NCBI RefSeq assembly: GCF_009766005.1
Contig: NZ_LMUK01000059.1
Location: 1-64,000, forward strand
Source of the DNA: Bradyrhizobium sp. S69
Lineage (GTDB): Bacteria > Pseudomonadota > Alphaproteobacteria > Rhizobiales > Xanthobacteraceae
DNA: 64,000 nucleotides
Direction: 5' to 3'
Shown in pieces: positions 1 through 7,952 of the stretch; position 1 is the first letter of the stretch; every line of letters starts with the position of its first letter. Below the pieces are notes generated by a model. That model had not been told where the DNA came from. It searched no databases and worked only from the letters and a program-made list of their open reading frames with translations. A program made the position numbers and the translations under genes.

Positions 1-107
1 CTCCTCCATGACTGCTCCGGTTGCTTCCGGCTGGAGCGGTTGCCGGGTGGGCCTCGCACCCACTGGAAAGCGCCGCCTTTCCACGGCGCACACCCGTTAT
101 CAGACAT
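1..107 (-). CDS. possible N-terminus of an unidentified protein, cut by window edge
   Basis: A minus-strand frame opens at an ATG (105..107, reading MSDNGCAPWKGG) and stays open for 35 codons to the left edge. A GGAG sits six bases upstream of the ATG, which is ideal spacing, and the AT-rich stretch behind it suits a promoter shared with the DUF6916 gene. The visible residues are rich in Gly, Arg and Ser and match no family I recognise. The call rests on the start site and on divergent gene geometry only, so it may be a chance frame. Confidence 0.3.
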   Translation of the reverse strand, partial: MSDNGCAPWKGGAFQWVRGPPGNRSSRKQPEQSWR

Positions 108-451
108 CGAATTCTCCCGTCCGGCAGGACAAGCAACGCGCCGGCACGTAATCGCTCAAATCACCCAGCTTGAGAGACTTCGACGCGATGCCGCCCCGAT
201 TGCCGGTAATGCCGACAGACGCCTCAAGCCCTGGACGTTTCTATTGATTAAAATACCATTAAAATGCAACGCCGTACAATCGTTGGTTGACGGATGGTTA
301 AGATGTCATACGGCCGATCGCGTCTGTGTGAGGTGGTTCACAGGAATCACGGGTTGTTGCTGTTTTTTCGCTTTTGGTTAAAGGAGGTTGTGGCCAATTC
401 CGGCCCCGGAATAGGCCCACTGTCGGCGCCGCGTTCGTAAGGGAAGGCCAG
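108..451. promoter_or_regulatory. intergenic region before the DUF6916 gene
   Basis: About 340 bases without a convincing gene. The centre (roughly 240 to 270) is AT-rich against a GC-rich background and is the likely promoter zone for the rightward DUF6916 gene and perhaps a leftward gene at the edge. A 113-codon plus-strand frame crosses it, but its composition (many Arg, Cys and Trp) and lack of a ribosome site argue against coding. No clear -35/-10 pair could be assigned. Confidence 0.4.
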
Positions 452-748
452 ATGACGACCGACATTGCCCAGTTGACGGCGGCCGATTTCGAACGCCGGA
501 TCGAGGACGAGTTTCGCGTTTCCGCACCTGCCGGCGAAGTCTCACTCAGGCTCGTCGAGGTTCGCAGGCTGGGAAAAGGGCTTCGGCAAGGCGATGCCTT
601 TTCGCTGACGTTCCTCTCGCCTCCTGGCCCCTTCCTGCCGCAGGCGATCTATCCCCTGCAGCACCCCGGATTCGAGACGCTGGATCTGTTTCTGGTCCCG
701 ATCGGCCCGAAGGATGGCGGCAACAGCTACGAGGCCGTATTCACGTAG
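452..748 (+). CDS. DUF6916 family protein
   Basis: A 98-residue acidic protein beginning MTTDIAQLTAADFE. The opening phrase (LTAADFER), the central pattern of a short beta-rich domain (VSLRLVEVRRLG, DAFSLTFLSP) and the ending with a negative-charge-poor FLVPIG segment fit the small DUF6916 domain, whose function is unknown. A longer in-frame start lies 78 bases upstream, but the ATG at 452 begins exactly where family similarity starts. In my experience this domain is found next to tail-collar (microcystin-dependent protein) genes, and three of those lie 900 bases downstream on the other strand, so a shared role is likely though not shown by sequence. Confidence 0.7.
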   Translation: MTTDIAQLTAADFERRIEDEFRVSAPAGEVSLRLVEVRRLGKGLRQGDAFSLTFLSPPGPFLPQAIYPLQHPGFETLDLFLVPIGPKDGGNSYEAVFT

Positions 749-816
749 AGCTACGTTACCAAAGTTTGGATCATATCAGGACGCTTCTCCTCCCTCATCC
801 CGGGAGGTTGTGAAGC

Positions 817-867
817 TGAGAGGACGTGAAGCTATTTTGGACGTCACCTGAGAGGACGTGAAGCTAT
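817..867 (+). repeat. two copies of a 19-bp direct repeat
   Basis: The sequence TGAGAGGACGTGAAGCTAT occurs at 817..835 and again at 849..867, separated by 13 bases, directly before the larger palindromic repeat. No function is evident; it may be part of the neighbouring mobile-type repeat. Confidence 0.7.
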
Positions 868-874
868 CTCGGCC

Positions 875-1007
875 GTCATCCTGAGGTGCGCGTCGTCTTC
901 GACGCGCCTCGAAGGATGGTGTTCAGCATCGTGCTTGCGGCCATCCTTCGAGGCTCGCACCGGACAGCGCAAGTGCGCTGCCGGGAGAGCTCGCACCTCA
1001 GGATGAC
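875..1007. repeat. GTCATCCTGAGG palindromic intergenic repeat, copy 1
   Basis: The element starts with GTCATCCTGAGGTGCG and ends with the inverted sequence CGCACCTCAGGATGAC, with inner inverted arms (CCTCGAAGGATGGTG against GCCATCCTTCGAGG). Two more copies of the same design lie at 42024 and 43572, all in intergenic gaps. This is a repeat type I remember as abundant in Bradyrhizobium genomes; transcribed, it would fold into a long hairpin. Confidence 0.85.
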
Positions 1008-1062
1008 GGCCGAAATGGCTTCACAGACTCTCGCGATGGGGCCGAGTATCAACCATTCGGTT

Positions 1063-1605
1063 TTACGGAATCGATCTACTGGGCGCCGCGCTCCAGTGCA
1101 TCAGATCGTAAACGCCCTTGTCCTCGACGGTCTGGAATCCGAGCCGCCGATAGAGGTGCATGGCGGGATTGAATTTCTCGACATGGATCGCCAGCCGCTT
1201 GCCGGCACGGCCGGCCTCATCCATCAGATCGCGCATGATCGCGGCGCCAAGCCCGTGGCCGCGATGTTCGGGCAGCAAAGCGATATCGATCACGCAGTGC
1301 TCGATATTGCCGCGACCGAGATAGAGCCGTCCGGCCGGTTCGCCGGCCCGCAGGATCACGAGCCACGCGGCATCGGGATAGCTTCGCTGATATTCGGTAT
1401 GTTGCGCCTGAAACTGCATGGTCAGGAACGCCGCCTTCTGCGCCTCGGACCATGGCACGGGCGCAAGCTCCTCGGCGCGGGTCGAGGCATAGACCCGATA
1501 CAGGAACGGCAGGTCGGCCTCCGCAATGGAGCGAAAACGCACGCCCGAAGCAGCCGCACGTTGCCAGCCGAACGGTGCCGGCGACGCGGCGTCGAGCGTG
1601 CTCAT
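1063..1605 (-). CDS. GNAT family N-acetyltransferase
   Basis: A 180-residue GNAT protein. The acetyl-CoA binding motif A is clear near residues 105 to 130 (IALLPEHRGHGLGAAIMRDL, with the R-G-x-G-x-A pattern), followed by the C-terminal motif B region NPAMHLYRRLGFQ. The N-terminal part (FRSIAEADLPFLYRVYASTR) is typical of the fold. It lies 13 bases downstream of the three tail-collar genes on the same strand and is probably the last gene of that operon. Its substrate cannot be told; a modification role for the neighbouring tail-collar proteins is conceivable but unproven. Confidence 0.85.
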   Translation of the reverse strand: MSTLDAASPAPFGWQRAAASGVRFRSIAEADLPFLYRVYASTRAEELAPVPWSEAQKAAFLTMQFQAQHTEYQRSYPDAAWLVILRAGEPAGRLYLGRGNIEHCVIDIALLPEHRGHGLGAAIMRDLMDEAGRAGKRLAIHVEKFNPAMHLYRRLGFQTVEDKGVYDLMHWSAAPSRSIP

Positions 1606-1618
1606 CGGGATGCGATCG

Positions 1619-2146
1619 TCAACCGCGCGGCGGGAATATGCCCTGCAACGCGATGCAGAAGTTGAGCGTGAGATATGGCATCATGTTGTTGTGCGGCTGA
1701 CCGCCACCGGCCGGTGCGATCGTGTTGGCGGACATGGTCGCGTTGGCGCTGGTGCTGGTCTGATAGGGCGCACCGCTAGCAGTGCGCGAAAACGCTGCGT
1801 TTGGACTTGGCGCGCCGGTGTTCGCGTCAAACCGCGCTTCGGAATTCAACGCGTGCCCGTGTGACGGCATCTCCGACTGCAGCAGCGTCACCGTGCTCGA
1901 TCCGCCGGTTTCGCCGAGATCGTGCAGCGTCAGACCCGGACCCTGGCCCGGATGCATCGGCGCATTGCCTTGCATGTTGGGCAGCCCGAAAGTGGTCCTG
2001 CCGTCGCCGCCATAGGTGGTTCCGAGCAGCGAGAAAAGGGCAGTGTTCTGCGAGAGCGGCAGGAGCTGCCCGTTGCAGAACGCCCATCCCTTGGGGGCGA
2101 AGTTGAACGGAAAGATGCGCACCTCGGCAACAAATTGGTTGGACAT
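1619..2146 (-). CDS. phage tail collar domain protein (microcystin-dependent protein type), third of tandem
   Basis: A 175-residue protein with the tail-collar domain in its first 60 residues: FVAEVRIFPFNFAPKGWAFC, NGQLLPLSQNTALFSLLGT, TYGGDGRTTFGLPN. The same blocks occur in the two upstream genes. The rest is low-complexity, Ala/Thr/Ser/Asn-rich, and ends with the conserved PYLTLNFCIALQGIFP. The family (COG4675, MdpB-like) is named from cyanobacteria; its role is unsettled, and cell-surface or phage-like tail-fibre functions have been suggested. The ATG start has the same N-terminal layout as its paralogues. Confidence 0.88.
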   Translation of the reverse strand: MSNQFVAEVRIFPFNFAPKGWAFCNGQLLPLSQNTALFSLLGTTYGGDGRTTFGLPNMQGNAPMHPGQGPGLTLHDLGETGGSSTVTLLQSEMPSHGHALNSEARFDANTGAPSPNAAFSRTASGAPYQTSTSANATMSANTIAPAGGGQPHNNMMPYLTLNFCIALQGIFPPRG

Positions 2147-2155
2147 GGTCTGGTC

Positions 2156-2659
2156 CTAGGTTGGGGAGGGGAAGATGCCGAACAGCGAAATGATAAAATC
2201 GAGACAGAGATATGGCTGGAAATTATCGTGCGGCTGGCTGCCGCCTGTGGGTGCGATGCTGTTGGGTCCCATGGCGTTAGTTGGAATCGCCTGATAGTAA
2301 AGCGCCACGGTGGTCGCTTTAGCGGCCACGTTGGCCACCGGCGTGCTGGCGTTGCCGTCCGCGGTAGACGCCAGAAACGCATGCGAATGCGCCGGAATTT
2401 GCTGCGTGGTCAACGTCACCGTCTCGACGCCGCCATTTTGCGACAGCCCAAAGCCGCCACCTTGATGGATCGGGACACGACCGCGCAGGTCGGGAAGCTG
2501 GAAAGTGTTTTGGCCGTCGCCACCATAGGTGGTGCCAATGAGATTAAACAGGGTGTCGTATTCGTTGATCGGCAACAACTGGCCCTGGCAGAACATCCAG
2601 CCGGCCGGCGCAAAATTGCCGGCAAATATGCGTATCTCGCCGACGTAAGGCTGTGACAC
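2156..2659 (-). CDS. phage tail collar domain protein (microcystin-dependent protein type), second of tandem
   Basis: A 167-residue paralogue of its neighbours, starting with GTG (preceded by a GGGGG ribosome site). It has the collar blocks GEIRIFAGNFAPAGWMFC, GQLLPINEYDTLFNLIGT and TYGGDGQNTFQLPDLRGR, a variable middle section, and the ending PYLCLDFIISLFGIFP. It is the most diverged of the three copies in the last third, where Cys-Ile-Ala-Leu-Gln is replaced. Gaps to the genes on either side are 9 and 12 bases, so the three are almost certainly one transcript. Confidence 0.88.
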   Translation of the reverse strand: MSQPYVGEIRIFAGNFAPAGWMFCQGQLLPINEYDTLFNLIGTTYGGDGQNTFQLPDLRGRVPIHQGGGFGLSQNGGVETVTLTTQQIPAHSHAFLASTADGNASTPVANVAAKATTVALYYQAIPTNAMGPNSIAPTGGSQPHDNFQPYLCLDFIISLFGIFPSPT

Positions 2660-2671
2660 GGGTGCCCCCTC

Positions 2672-3172
2672 TTAAGTCTGTGACGGAAAAATGCCCTGGA
2701 GGGCGATGCAGAAATTCAGGGTCAGATAAGGCTGCATATTATTGTGAGCCAGACTGCTTCCGGTCGGGCCGACTGTGTTCGGCTGCATCGGGGTCAAAGT
2801 CGCCGCGGAATGGTAGAGATTGTTGAAACCGCCGAAATAGTTGTTGGCCGGATTGAAGCCCCCATTGGTGGAGACCGACGACACATTTACCGAATGCACA
2901 TGGGTCGGCAACTCGGAGATTGTCAGCGTATGGTTCTGCTCTCCGCCGAGCTCGCCCAGCGTCAGGCCGCCGCCCATGTGGGTTGGCGCGCGTCCCTGCA
3001 GGTTGGGCAGGCCGAAATTGGTTCGCCCGTCGCCCCCATAGGTCGTGCCCAACAGCGAAAACAAACCCTGGTTCTGATTGATGGGCAACAACTGCCCGTT
3101 GCATTGCGCCCATCCCCTTGGCGCAAATACAAAGGACATGATCTTGATTTCGGACAAAAATGGCTCGCTCAC
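2672..3172 (-). CDS. phage tail collar domain protein (microcystin-dependent protein type), first of tandem
   Basis: A 166-residue collar protein, the first gene of the minus-strand set. The GTG start follows a strong GGGGG ribosome site. Conserved blocks are EIKIMSFVFAPRGWAQCNG, NQGLFSLLGTTYGGDGRTN and LPNLQGRAPTHMG, then a Ser/Asn-rich middle and PYLTLNFCIALQGIFPS at the end. No other phage genes (terminase, capsid, sheath, baseplate) are nearby, so this looks like the chromosomal family of such proteins, not a prophage remnant. Confidence 0.88.
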   Translation of the reverse strand: MSEPFLSEIKIMSFVFAPRGWAQCNGQLLPINQNQGLFSLLGTTYGGDGRTNFGLPNLQGRAPTHMGGGLTLGELGGEQNHTLTISELPTHVHSVNVSSVSTNGGFNPANNYFGGFNNLYHSAATLTPMQPNTVGPTGSSLAHNNMQPYLTLNFCIALQGIFPSQT

Positions 3173-3512
3173 GCCGTCCCCCCTGTGCCAACAACCCCGC
3201 GCACAAACCTATCGTCGAAATTCTTTTTCCGGACTAATTCTTGTTCCACGCCACTTGTCGAGGCAAGGTGTGCCTTTGTCAAGATACAACTAAAGCCATA
3301 TTGGCCGCATTCGTAACGGACGGCGCCGCACTCCAAAACAAACGATCAGAACAACTATCAGAAAACGTGCGTCAATCGTGTAACGGCAGTGAGCCTTACA
3401 GGATTTTTAGTCGGCGCTGTCCGCTCGAGCTTACGGCAAACCGGTTGTCATTCGCTGCAACTGCCGAAGCGGGATTGAGCGGCGCCAGGGGAATAAGCTC
3501 GAAGCTCATCAG
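3173..3512. other. intergenic region upstream of the tail-collar operon
   Basis: About 340 bases that should contain the promoter of the leftward tail-collar operon. The part nearest that operon (roughly 3220 to 3400) is less GC-rich than its surroundings. A 37-codon minus-strand frame (3396..3509, containing AANDNR) is open here but has no ribosome site. No terminator or repeat was recognised. Confidence 0.4.
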
Positions 3513-4088
3513 ATGAACGCCTGACAGTGGGCCGAAGCGTATCCGGATGCGAAGGACGGCATCATGCCGGTTGTTGCCTTTCCGACCAAGGTGTCGGGAC
3601 GCAATCTGCTGTGGCGTCGGATGGTCGCAAACGCGATCGAATCCGACCCGGATTGGAACGGCGGAAACTACCTCCATCAGCCGCGCAGTCTGGCGGAAGG
3701 CTACGGCGTTCTCCGGCTCATGATCGACGGCGTTCCACGCCTGCAATCCGCCATTCCGGACGAGGCGGCCGCGGACAAGTTCGTCGCTTCGATCCGAAAG
3801 CAGGCGGAAAGCCTCGATGCGAACGACGATCCGGAGCGTGATCTCGCAAAAATAAAGACCAGGGTATATGCGCTGAATTTCGATGACGACGAGTTCAATC
3901 CGGCGCGGCTGCTCATCCTCGAAAGTTTGCTGAAGCGTGTTCCACAGGCGAAATATGCGGTGCAAGCCGGCTCGGAAAAGTCATATGGCCATCTCACGAT
4001 GGCCTTCCCCTCGCTATGGGCGGATCATGTCGCAGCCTTCACCCGATTGCTCGGCGATGACGGCACTTCAGGCAAAGCAAAGGACTGA
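3513..4088 (+). pseudogene. 5'-truncated MetX-like alpha/beta hydrolase
   Basis: The frame matches the C-terminal half of homoserine-O-acetyltransferase-like alpha/beta hydrolases: QWAEAYPDAKDGIMPVVAF, SGRNLLWRRMVANAI, DPDWNGGNY and, near the end, the histidine-bearing segment SYGHLTMAF. In intact relatives the nucleophile-elbow serine (G-x-S-M-G-G-M) lies just before QWA. Here the codons just upstream read M-N-A-stop (TGA at 3522), so a sense codon, probably Leu, has become a stop, and nothing recognisable lies further 5'. The longest remaining ATG frame is 3564..4088 (174 residues) and could make only a fragment without the nucleophile. Confidence 0.75.
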
Positions 4089-4169
4089 TGCAGCAGGCTG
4101 CAGAACTCGTCCGAAAGTATGAGGGATCGCGTTTGCGTTCGCCCGACCCACAGGCCGGCCCTCGGTGGA

Positions 4170-4343
4170 CCGGCAGAATGCGACCGGACAGGCCGTGGGA
4201 TCCCGTTTCGGCCTGCGTTGCCAGCGAATCCTGCCCGGATTGCCGGGATCGACCGCAAAACCACGATTCGGGTAAGTCGTGCTGACATAGATCTCGCCAT
4301 TTGCCGACGCACGGGGCGTTTCCCCGCAACCGCCGGGAACCCG
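4170..4343 (-). pseudogene. fragment of a PQQ-dependent alcohol dehydrogenase
   Basis: On the minus strand one frame reads NGEIYVSTTYPNRGFAVDP followed by NPGRIRWQRRPKRDPTACPV. This is the pattern of the beta-propeller blades of quinoprotein methanol/ethanol dehydrogenases (Y-V-x-T-x-Y-P-N-x-x-x-A-L-D-x, D-P-x-K-I-x-W-x-x-x-P-K-Q-D). No start, leader or further blades are found on either side, so about 55 codons of a gene that is normally near 600 remain. The rest of the 4089-4544 gap is noncoding, and a matching cytochrome c partner is absent. Confidence 0.6.
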
Positions 4344-4544
4344 GTTGAGGATAGCAAGGCCTTCTCCAAAGCCCTGTCTCAACGAGAGGTTTTCCTTGAC
4401 GCCGCCTGAACTTGGTCGGAGGATCGATGAGGGAGGCGGAGCTGCTTCGCGATCCCGGCTGGCTCCGTTAGATGCTCCGTTAGATATCATTTCCCGTGAC
4501 CGGCCGCGAGCGCCGCGCGGTTGACCTCAAATCGGTGGTGAGAA

Positions 4545-5513
4545 ATGTCCGACGCTGTCCATTCGCTCAGCACTGTCGGGTTGGGGCCGAAACGGCAGAT
4601 CCAAATCTGGTCGGATGCGCTGGCGGATCTCTGCGGCCATTTCGACATCGACCCGCTCGAGAGCTCAAAGCTGGACGCGCGGATCAACTACACCATCGTT
4701 TCGCAGCTGAAGCTGTGCCAAATCGAGGTAAGCCAGCACAGAATCGCTCAAACGGTTTCGCGCAGCAAGGGTAGCAAGCATCCCTATGTCAAACTGCTGT
4801 TCCAGACCTACGGCGTCTCCTACTTCGAGCAGAACGGCTGCCAAATCGAGATCAATCCCGGCGACTGCCTAGCCTACGATGTTTCCTGTCCCCATACCAT
4901 CGTCAGTCCGGCGCTGACGCGGCATGAGGTCGTGATCGTGCCGAAGGCATTGCTGCGTGAACGCGGCTTCCAGTTCGGCAAGATGCATGCGTGCAAGCTG
5001 TCGGCGCGCACCGGCACCGGCCGGATCGCCTATGACTTCGTGCATGCGGCATTCAACGAAGCCACCAAATTGTCGGCGAACAGTGCGGTCGGCGTCGCTG
5101 ATTCGCTGATCGATCTGCTGCTGTTGCCGCTGCGCGAAGCCGACTCGTCCTTTGACCGCGCAGGCCCCGAGGCGATGTATGTACGCGCGCAGGCCTTCAT
5201 CAACGAGCATTTGCGCGATCCGGATCTCAGCATCGACCAGATCTCGTCGGCGCTCGGTTGCACCAAGCGCTATCTGCACATGCTGTTCAGCGAGCGAGGC
5301 ATGACCGTCAGCGATCATATCTGGCGGGAGAGACTGTTGCATTGCCGCCAGGAACTGGAAGCGCATGCGGGCAAGACGATCACGGACGTCGCTTTCTCCT
5401 GGGGTTTCTCCAGTTCCTCGCACTTCAGCCGCGTGTTCCGGAAATGCTTCGGCATTGTCCCGTCCGCGGTCCACAAGAGCCTGCATGGCGGTCTGCCCTC
5501 GGACGCCGCCTGA
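4545..5513 (+). CDS. AraC family transcriptional regulator
   Basis: A 322-residue regulator. Residues about 30 to 190 resemble the AraC-binding-like sensing domain, with the strand pattern FLLFQTYGVSYFEQNG-like and the segment INPGDCLAYDVSCPHTI. The C-terminal 100 residues carry both helix-turn-helix units: LSIDQISSALGCTKRYLHML and TITDVAFSWGFSSSSHFSRV, followed by the signature F-R-K-x-F-G. No effector is evident. The nearest functional genes are the LuxR-type regulator and the P450 downstream, which it may control; the upstream neighbours are decayed genes. Confidence 0.9.
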   Translation: MSDAVHSLSTVGLGPKRQIQIWSDALADLCGHFDIDPLESSKLDARINYTIVSQLKLCQIEVSQHRIAQTVSRSKGSKHPYVKLLFQTYGVSYFEQNGCQIEINPGDCLAYDVSCPHTIVSPALTRHEVVIVPKALLRERGFQFGKMHACKLSARTGTGRIAYDFVHAAFNEATKLSANSAVGVADSLIDLLLLPLREADSSFDRAGPEAMYVRAQAFINEHLRDPDLSIDQISSALGCTKRYLHMLFSERGMTVSDHIWRERLLHCRQELEAHAGKTITDVAFSWGFSSSSHFSRVFRKCFGIVPSAVHKSLHGGLPSDAA

Positions 5514-5531
5514 TCGCGAGCGACCCATCAC

Positions 5532-5632
5532 TCGGGAAACGCTCTAATTCGGCAAACACTCTAGGTCGGGAAACGCTCTAGGTCGGGGAAGGCTCTAGGT
5601 CGGGGAAGGCCTGGGCCGGGGAAGGCCTGGGC
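5532..5632 (+). repeat. 17-bp tandem repeat, about six units
   Basis: Units of 17 bases start at 5532, 5549, 5566, 5583, 5600 and 5617. The first are close to TCGGGAAACGCTCTAGG; the later ones shift to TCGGGGAAGGCTCTAGG and then to a GGCCTGGGC version, so there is a gradient of change along the array. It lies between the AraC and LuxR-type genes. It could be a cluster of regulator sites or a slippage product. Confidence 0.85.
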
Positions 5633-5752
5633 CGGCGCCCGGTCGCGGCCTGGTGCCGCGCCTGCCGATCGGCAATTGTCCCGCAAATCTTTATCGGATT
5701 TGGCCGCTGCCGGCTGGTAGACTTGCGAAAACAGGTTGCAGCGGAGGAAACG

Positions 5753-6550
5753 ATGAAGGCCCCCCAAGCCCTCAAGGGTACGGGCGAACATGATATCACG
5801 CCCGCCGTGCTCGCGATCGGGCGCCCCTTGTTCCCGCAAGCCCTGATCGGTGCGCTACGGCGCGTCGGCGGCGTCGGCCACTGCATGGTCTTCACCTTCG
5901 AGGGCGAACGTTCCGCGCGCTGCCTGCTCGACATCGGCAATATCCCGAGCGGACCGGATCTCGGCGCGGCCTATTCCGAACATTTTCATCTGGCCGATCC
6001 CAACCGCGACACGATTTTTCGCGAACGCAGCAGCGCGCCGTCGATCGTGCTGCCGACATTCGCGCGCCGCATGTACAGCACGAGATACGCCAAGATTTTC
6101 TTTGAAGACGCCGAGATCGTGGACAAGTTCGCCACCGCGATCTGGGCCGAGCGCGCATGTTTCTACGTCAATTTTTACCGGACCGTGGCTCAGGGCCGCT
6201 TCAGCTCCGAGCAGGTCGAACGCCTCAACGGGATTGCGCCCGCGATAGGTGCTACCGTGGCGCGGCACTTTCAGGCGGTGAACCCGCCGGACCACGACCC
6301 CTATCGCAAACTTGAACTGCTGTTCTCGACCAGCGATCCACTCACCCGCCTGACCCATCGCGAAAGGCAGGTGAGCCTGCGCATTCTCTCCGGCTTCAAC
6401 TCCGAAGCGATTTCGATGGATTTGGGCATCAGCCTGCAGTCGACATTCACCTATCGCAAACGCGCTTACGCCAAACTCGGCATCTCCTCTCAAAATGAAC
6501 TGTTCGCCATCGTGCTGCGTCTGTTGGCGTCGCCACACCGGCTGAATTAA
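5753..6550 (+). CDS. LuxR-type HTH transcriptional regulator
   Basis: A 265-residue protein. The last 65 residues form a LuxR/GerE helix-turn-helix: LTHRERQVSLRILSGFNSEA, then AISMDLGISLQSTFTYRKRA and KLGISSQNELFAIV. The N-terminal 190 residues show no response-regulator receiver motif or autoinducer-domain signature I can name; their hydrophobic pattern suggests a GAF/PAS-like sensing domain. The start was placed at the ATG with GGAGG seven bases upstream; an in-frame start 30 bases earlier lacks a site. It stands 116 bases before the P450 gene, same strand, and may regulate it. Confidence 0.85.
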   Translation: MKAPQALKGTGEHDITPAVLAIGRPLFPQALIGALRRVGGVGHCMVFTFEGERSARCLLDIGNIPSGPDLGAAYSEHFHLADPNRDTIFRERSSAPSIVLPTFARRMYSTRYAKIFFEDAEIVDKFATAIWAERACFYVNFYRTVAQGRFSSEQVERLNGIAPAIGATVARHFQAVNPPDHDPYRKLELLFSTSDPLTRLTHRERQVSLRILSGFNSEAISMDLGISLQSTFTYRKRAYAKLGISSQNELFAIVLRLLASPHRLN

Positions 6551-6666
6551 GCCCAACGCGCGTTCAACGCTGATAGCGGCAAGCGGAGCGGTGCCTGTCC
6601 CTCTCCTTGGGTACAGACGCGCCGCCGTTCCGGCTTTAATATGGCCCGGAACAGGGAGGACCGGAC

Positions 6667-7848
6667 TTGAGCACCGCGCCGCATATCGATATCGACGTCG
6701 CCGCCTTCTGGAATGACCCCTATCCGACGCTCGCAGCGCTGCGCAAGGAGGCGCCGATCGCCTATGTGCCACAGCTTGGCAGCACGTTGTTGTGCCGCCG
6801 GGACGACATTTCCGTTTCCGAAAAGCAGATCGACGTTTTCAGCTCCGATCAGCCGAACGGGCTGATGACCCGGCTGATGGGCTACAACATGATGCGCAAG
6901 GACGGCGCGGCGCATAGCGTCGAGCGAAACGCGTTTTTCCCAGCGGTCTCGCCACGCACGGTCAAGAACCATTGGAGCTTGCAGTTCCAGGCGCACGCCG
7001 ACCGTCTGATCGATACGCTTCCTTCGTCCGTGACGATGGACTTCATTGCCGATTTTGCGCTGCCGTTCTCGGCAGAATGCCTGAAGTCGGTGACCGGTTT
7101 GACGAAGATGCGCTACCAGGACATGAACGCCTGGTCGCAGGCGATGATCGACGGCATTGCCAACTACGTTGGCGATCCGAAGGTGGAAGCAAGGTGCCAT
7201 GAAGCGACGGCCGGAATAGACGCCGCGATCGACGATATGCTGCCCAGCCTCGAAGCAGACGACAAAAGCCTGCTCGGCGTCATGGTTGCTTCCGGCATGC
7301 CGATGGACGGCGTTCGGGCGAACATCAAGCTCGCCATCAGCGGCGGACAAAACGAGCCGCGAAAAGCGCTTGCCGGGACATTATGGGCGCTGCTCACGCA
7401 TCCCGAGCAGCTCGACCTCGTTCGAGCCGGAGCGGTGTCTTATCTACAGGCGTTCGAGGAATTCGCACGCTGGATTTCGCCGATCGGCATGTCGCCCCGA
7501 CGGATCGCAAGACCATGGACCATTCGCGATGTCGATTTCGAGCCGGATGACCGGGCATTCCTGATGTTTGGCTCCGGCAATCGCGACGAGCAATATTTCG
7601 CAGGCGCGGACCGGTTTGATATCCGTCGCGACGCTTCGAAGAGCATCGCATTCGGCGCGGGACCGCACTTCTGCGCCGGCGCCTGGGTGTCGCGCGCCAT
7701 GATCGCCAACATTGCGCTGCCGACGGTGCTGGCGCGCTTGCCGAATCTGCGGGTCGTCACTGACGCGCCCGTCGAGATCGGCGGCTGGGCGTTCCGCGGC
7801 CTGCTCAATTTGCCGCTGGCCTGGGATGCCGTATTGCCGCGCGCCTGA
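6667..7848 (+). CDS. cytochrome P450
   Basis: A 393-residue soluble bacterial P450. The heme-ligand loop is FGAGPHFCAGAWVSR (F-G-x-G-x-H-x-C-x-G, Cys ligand), the K-helix E-x-x-R is EFAR, and the I-helix reads ISGGQNEPRKAL, so the usual acid-Thr oxygen-activation pair is replaced by a G-G-x-N-E-P-R type sequence. The start is TTG with a GGGAGGA ribosome site six bases upstream. No ferredoxin or ferredoxin reductase gene is adjacent, so electrons must come from elsewhere. The substrate is unknown. Two regulators lie upstream and a LysR regulator follows. Confidence 0.92.
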   Translation: MSTAPHIDIDVAAFWNDPYPTLAALRKEAPIAYVPQLGSTLLCRRDDISVSEKQIDVFSSDQPNGLMTRLMGYNMMRKDGAAHSVERNAFFPAVSPRTVKNHWSLQFQAHADRLIDTLPSSVTMDFIADFALPFSAECLKSVTGLTKMRYQDMNAWSQAMIDGIANYVGDPKVEARCHEATAGIDAAIDDMLPSLEADDKSLLGVMVASGMPMDGVRANIKLAISGGQNEPRKALAGTLWALLTHPEQLDLVRAGAVSYLQAFEEFARWISPIGMSPRRIARPWTIRDVDFEPDDRAFLMFGSGNRDEQYFAGADRFDIRRDASKSIAFGAGPHFCAGAWVSRAMIANIALPTVLARLPNLRVVTDAPVEIGGWAFRGLLNLPLAWDAVLPRA

Positions 7849-7952
7849 CGCCGCATGCCGTGCTGACGCATCGGCGCCAGCAAGCGCGCCAGACTCTGAT
7901 CCCATATCAAATCCTGTTTCAATGGAGGCATTTGGTTGTTACGTTTCGAGCC

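Noticed and set aside
886..1665. 259-codon plus-strand frame over the repeat and the GNAT gene
   Set aside because: It starts in the palindromic repeat and is then antisense to the GNAT motifs.
1619..3172. Prophage call for the three tail-collar genes
   Set aside because: No integrase, terminase, capsid, portal or lysis genes are near; the genes are the chromosomal microcystin-dependent-protein type.
3396..3509. 37-codon minus-strand frame containing AANDNR, upstream of the MetX-like fragment
   Set aside because: The AANDNR motif is seen in some Rhizobiales proteins, but there is no ribosome site and no family match; too short to support.
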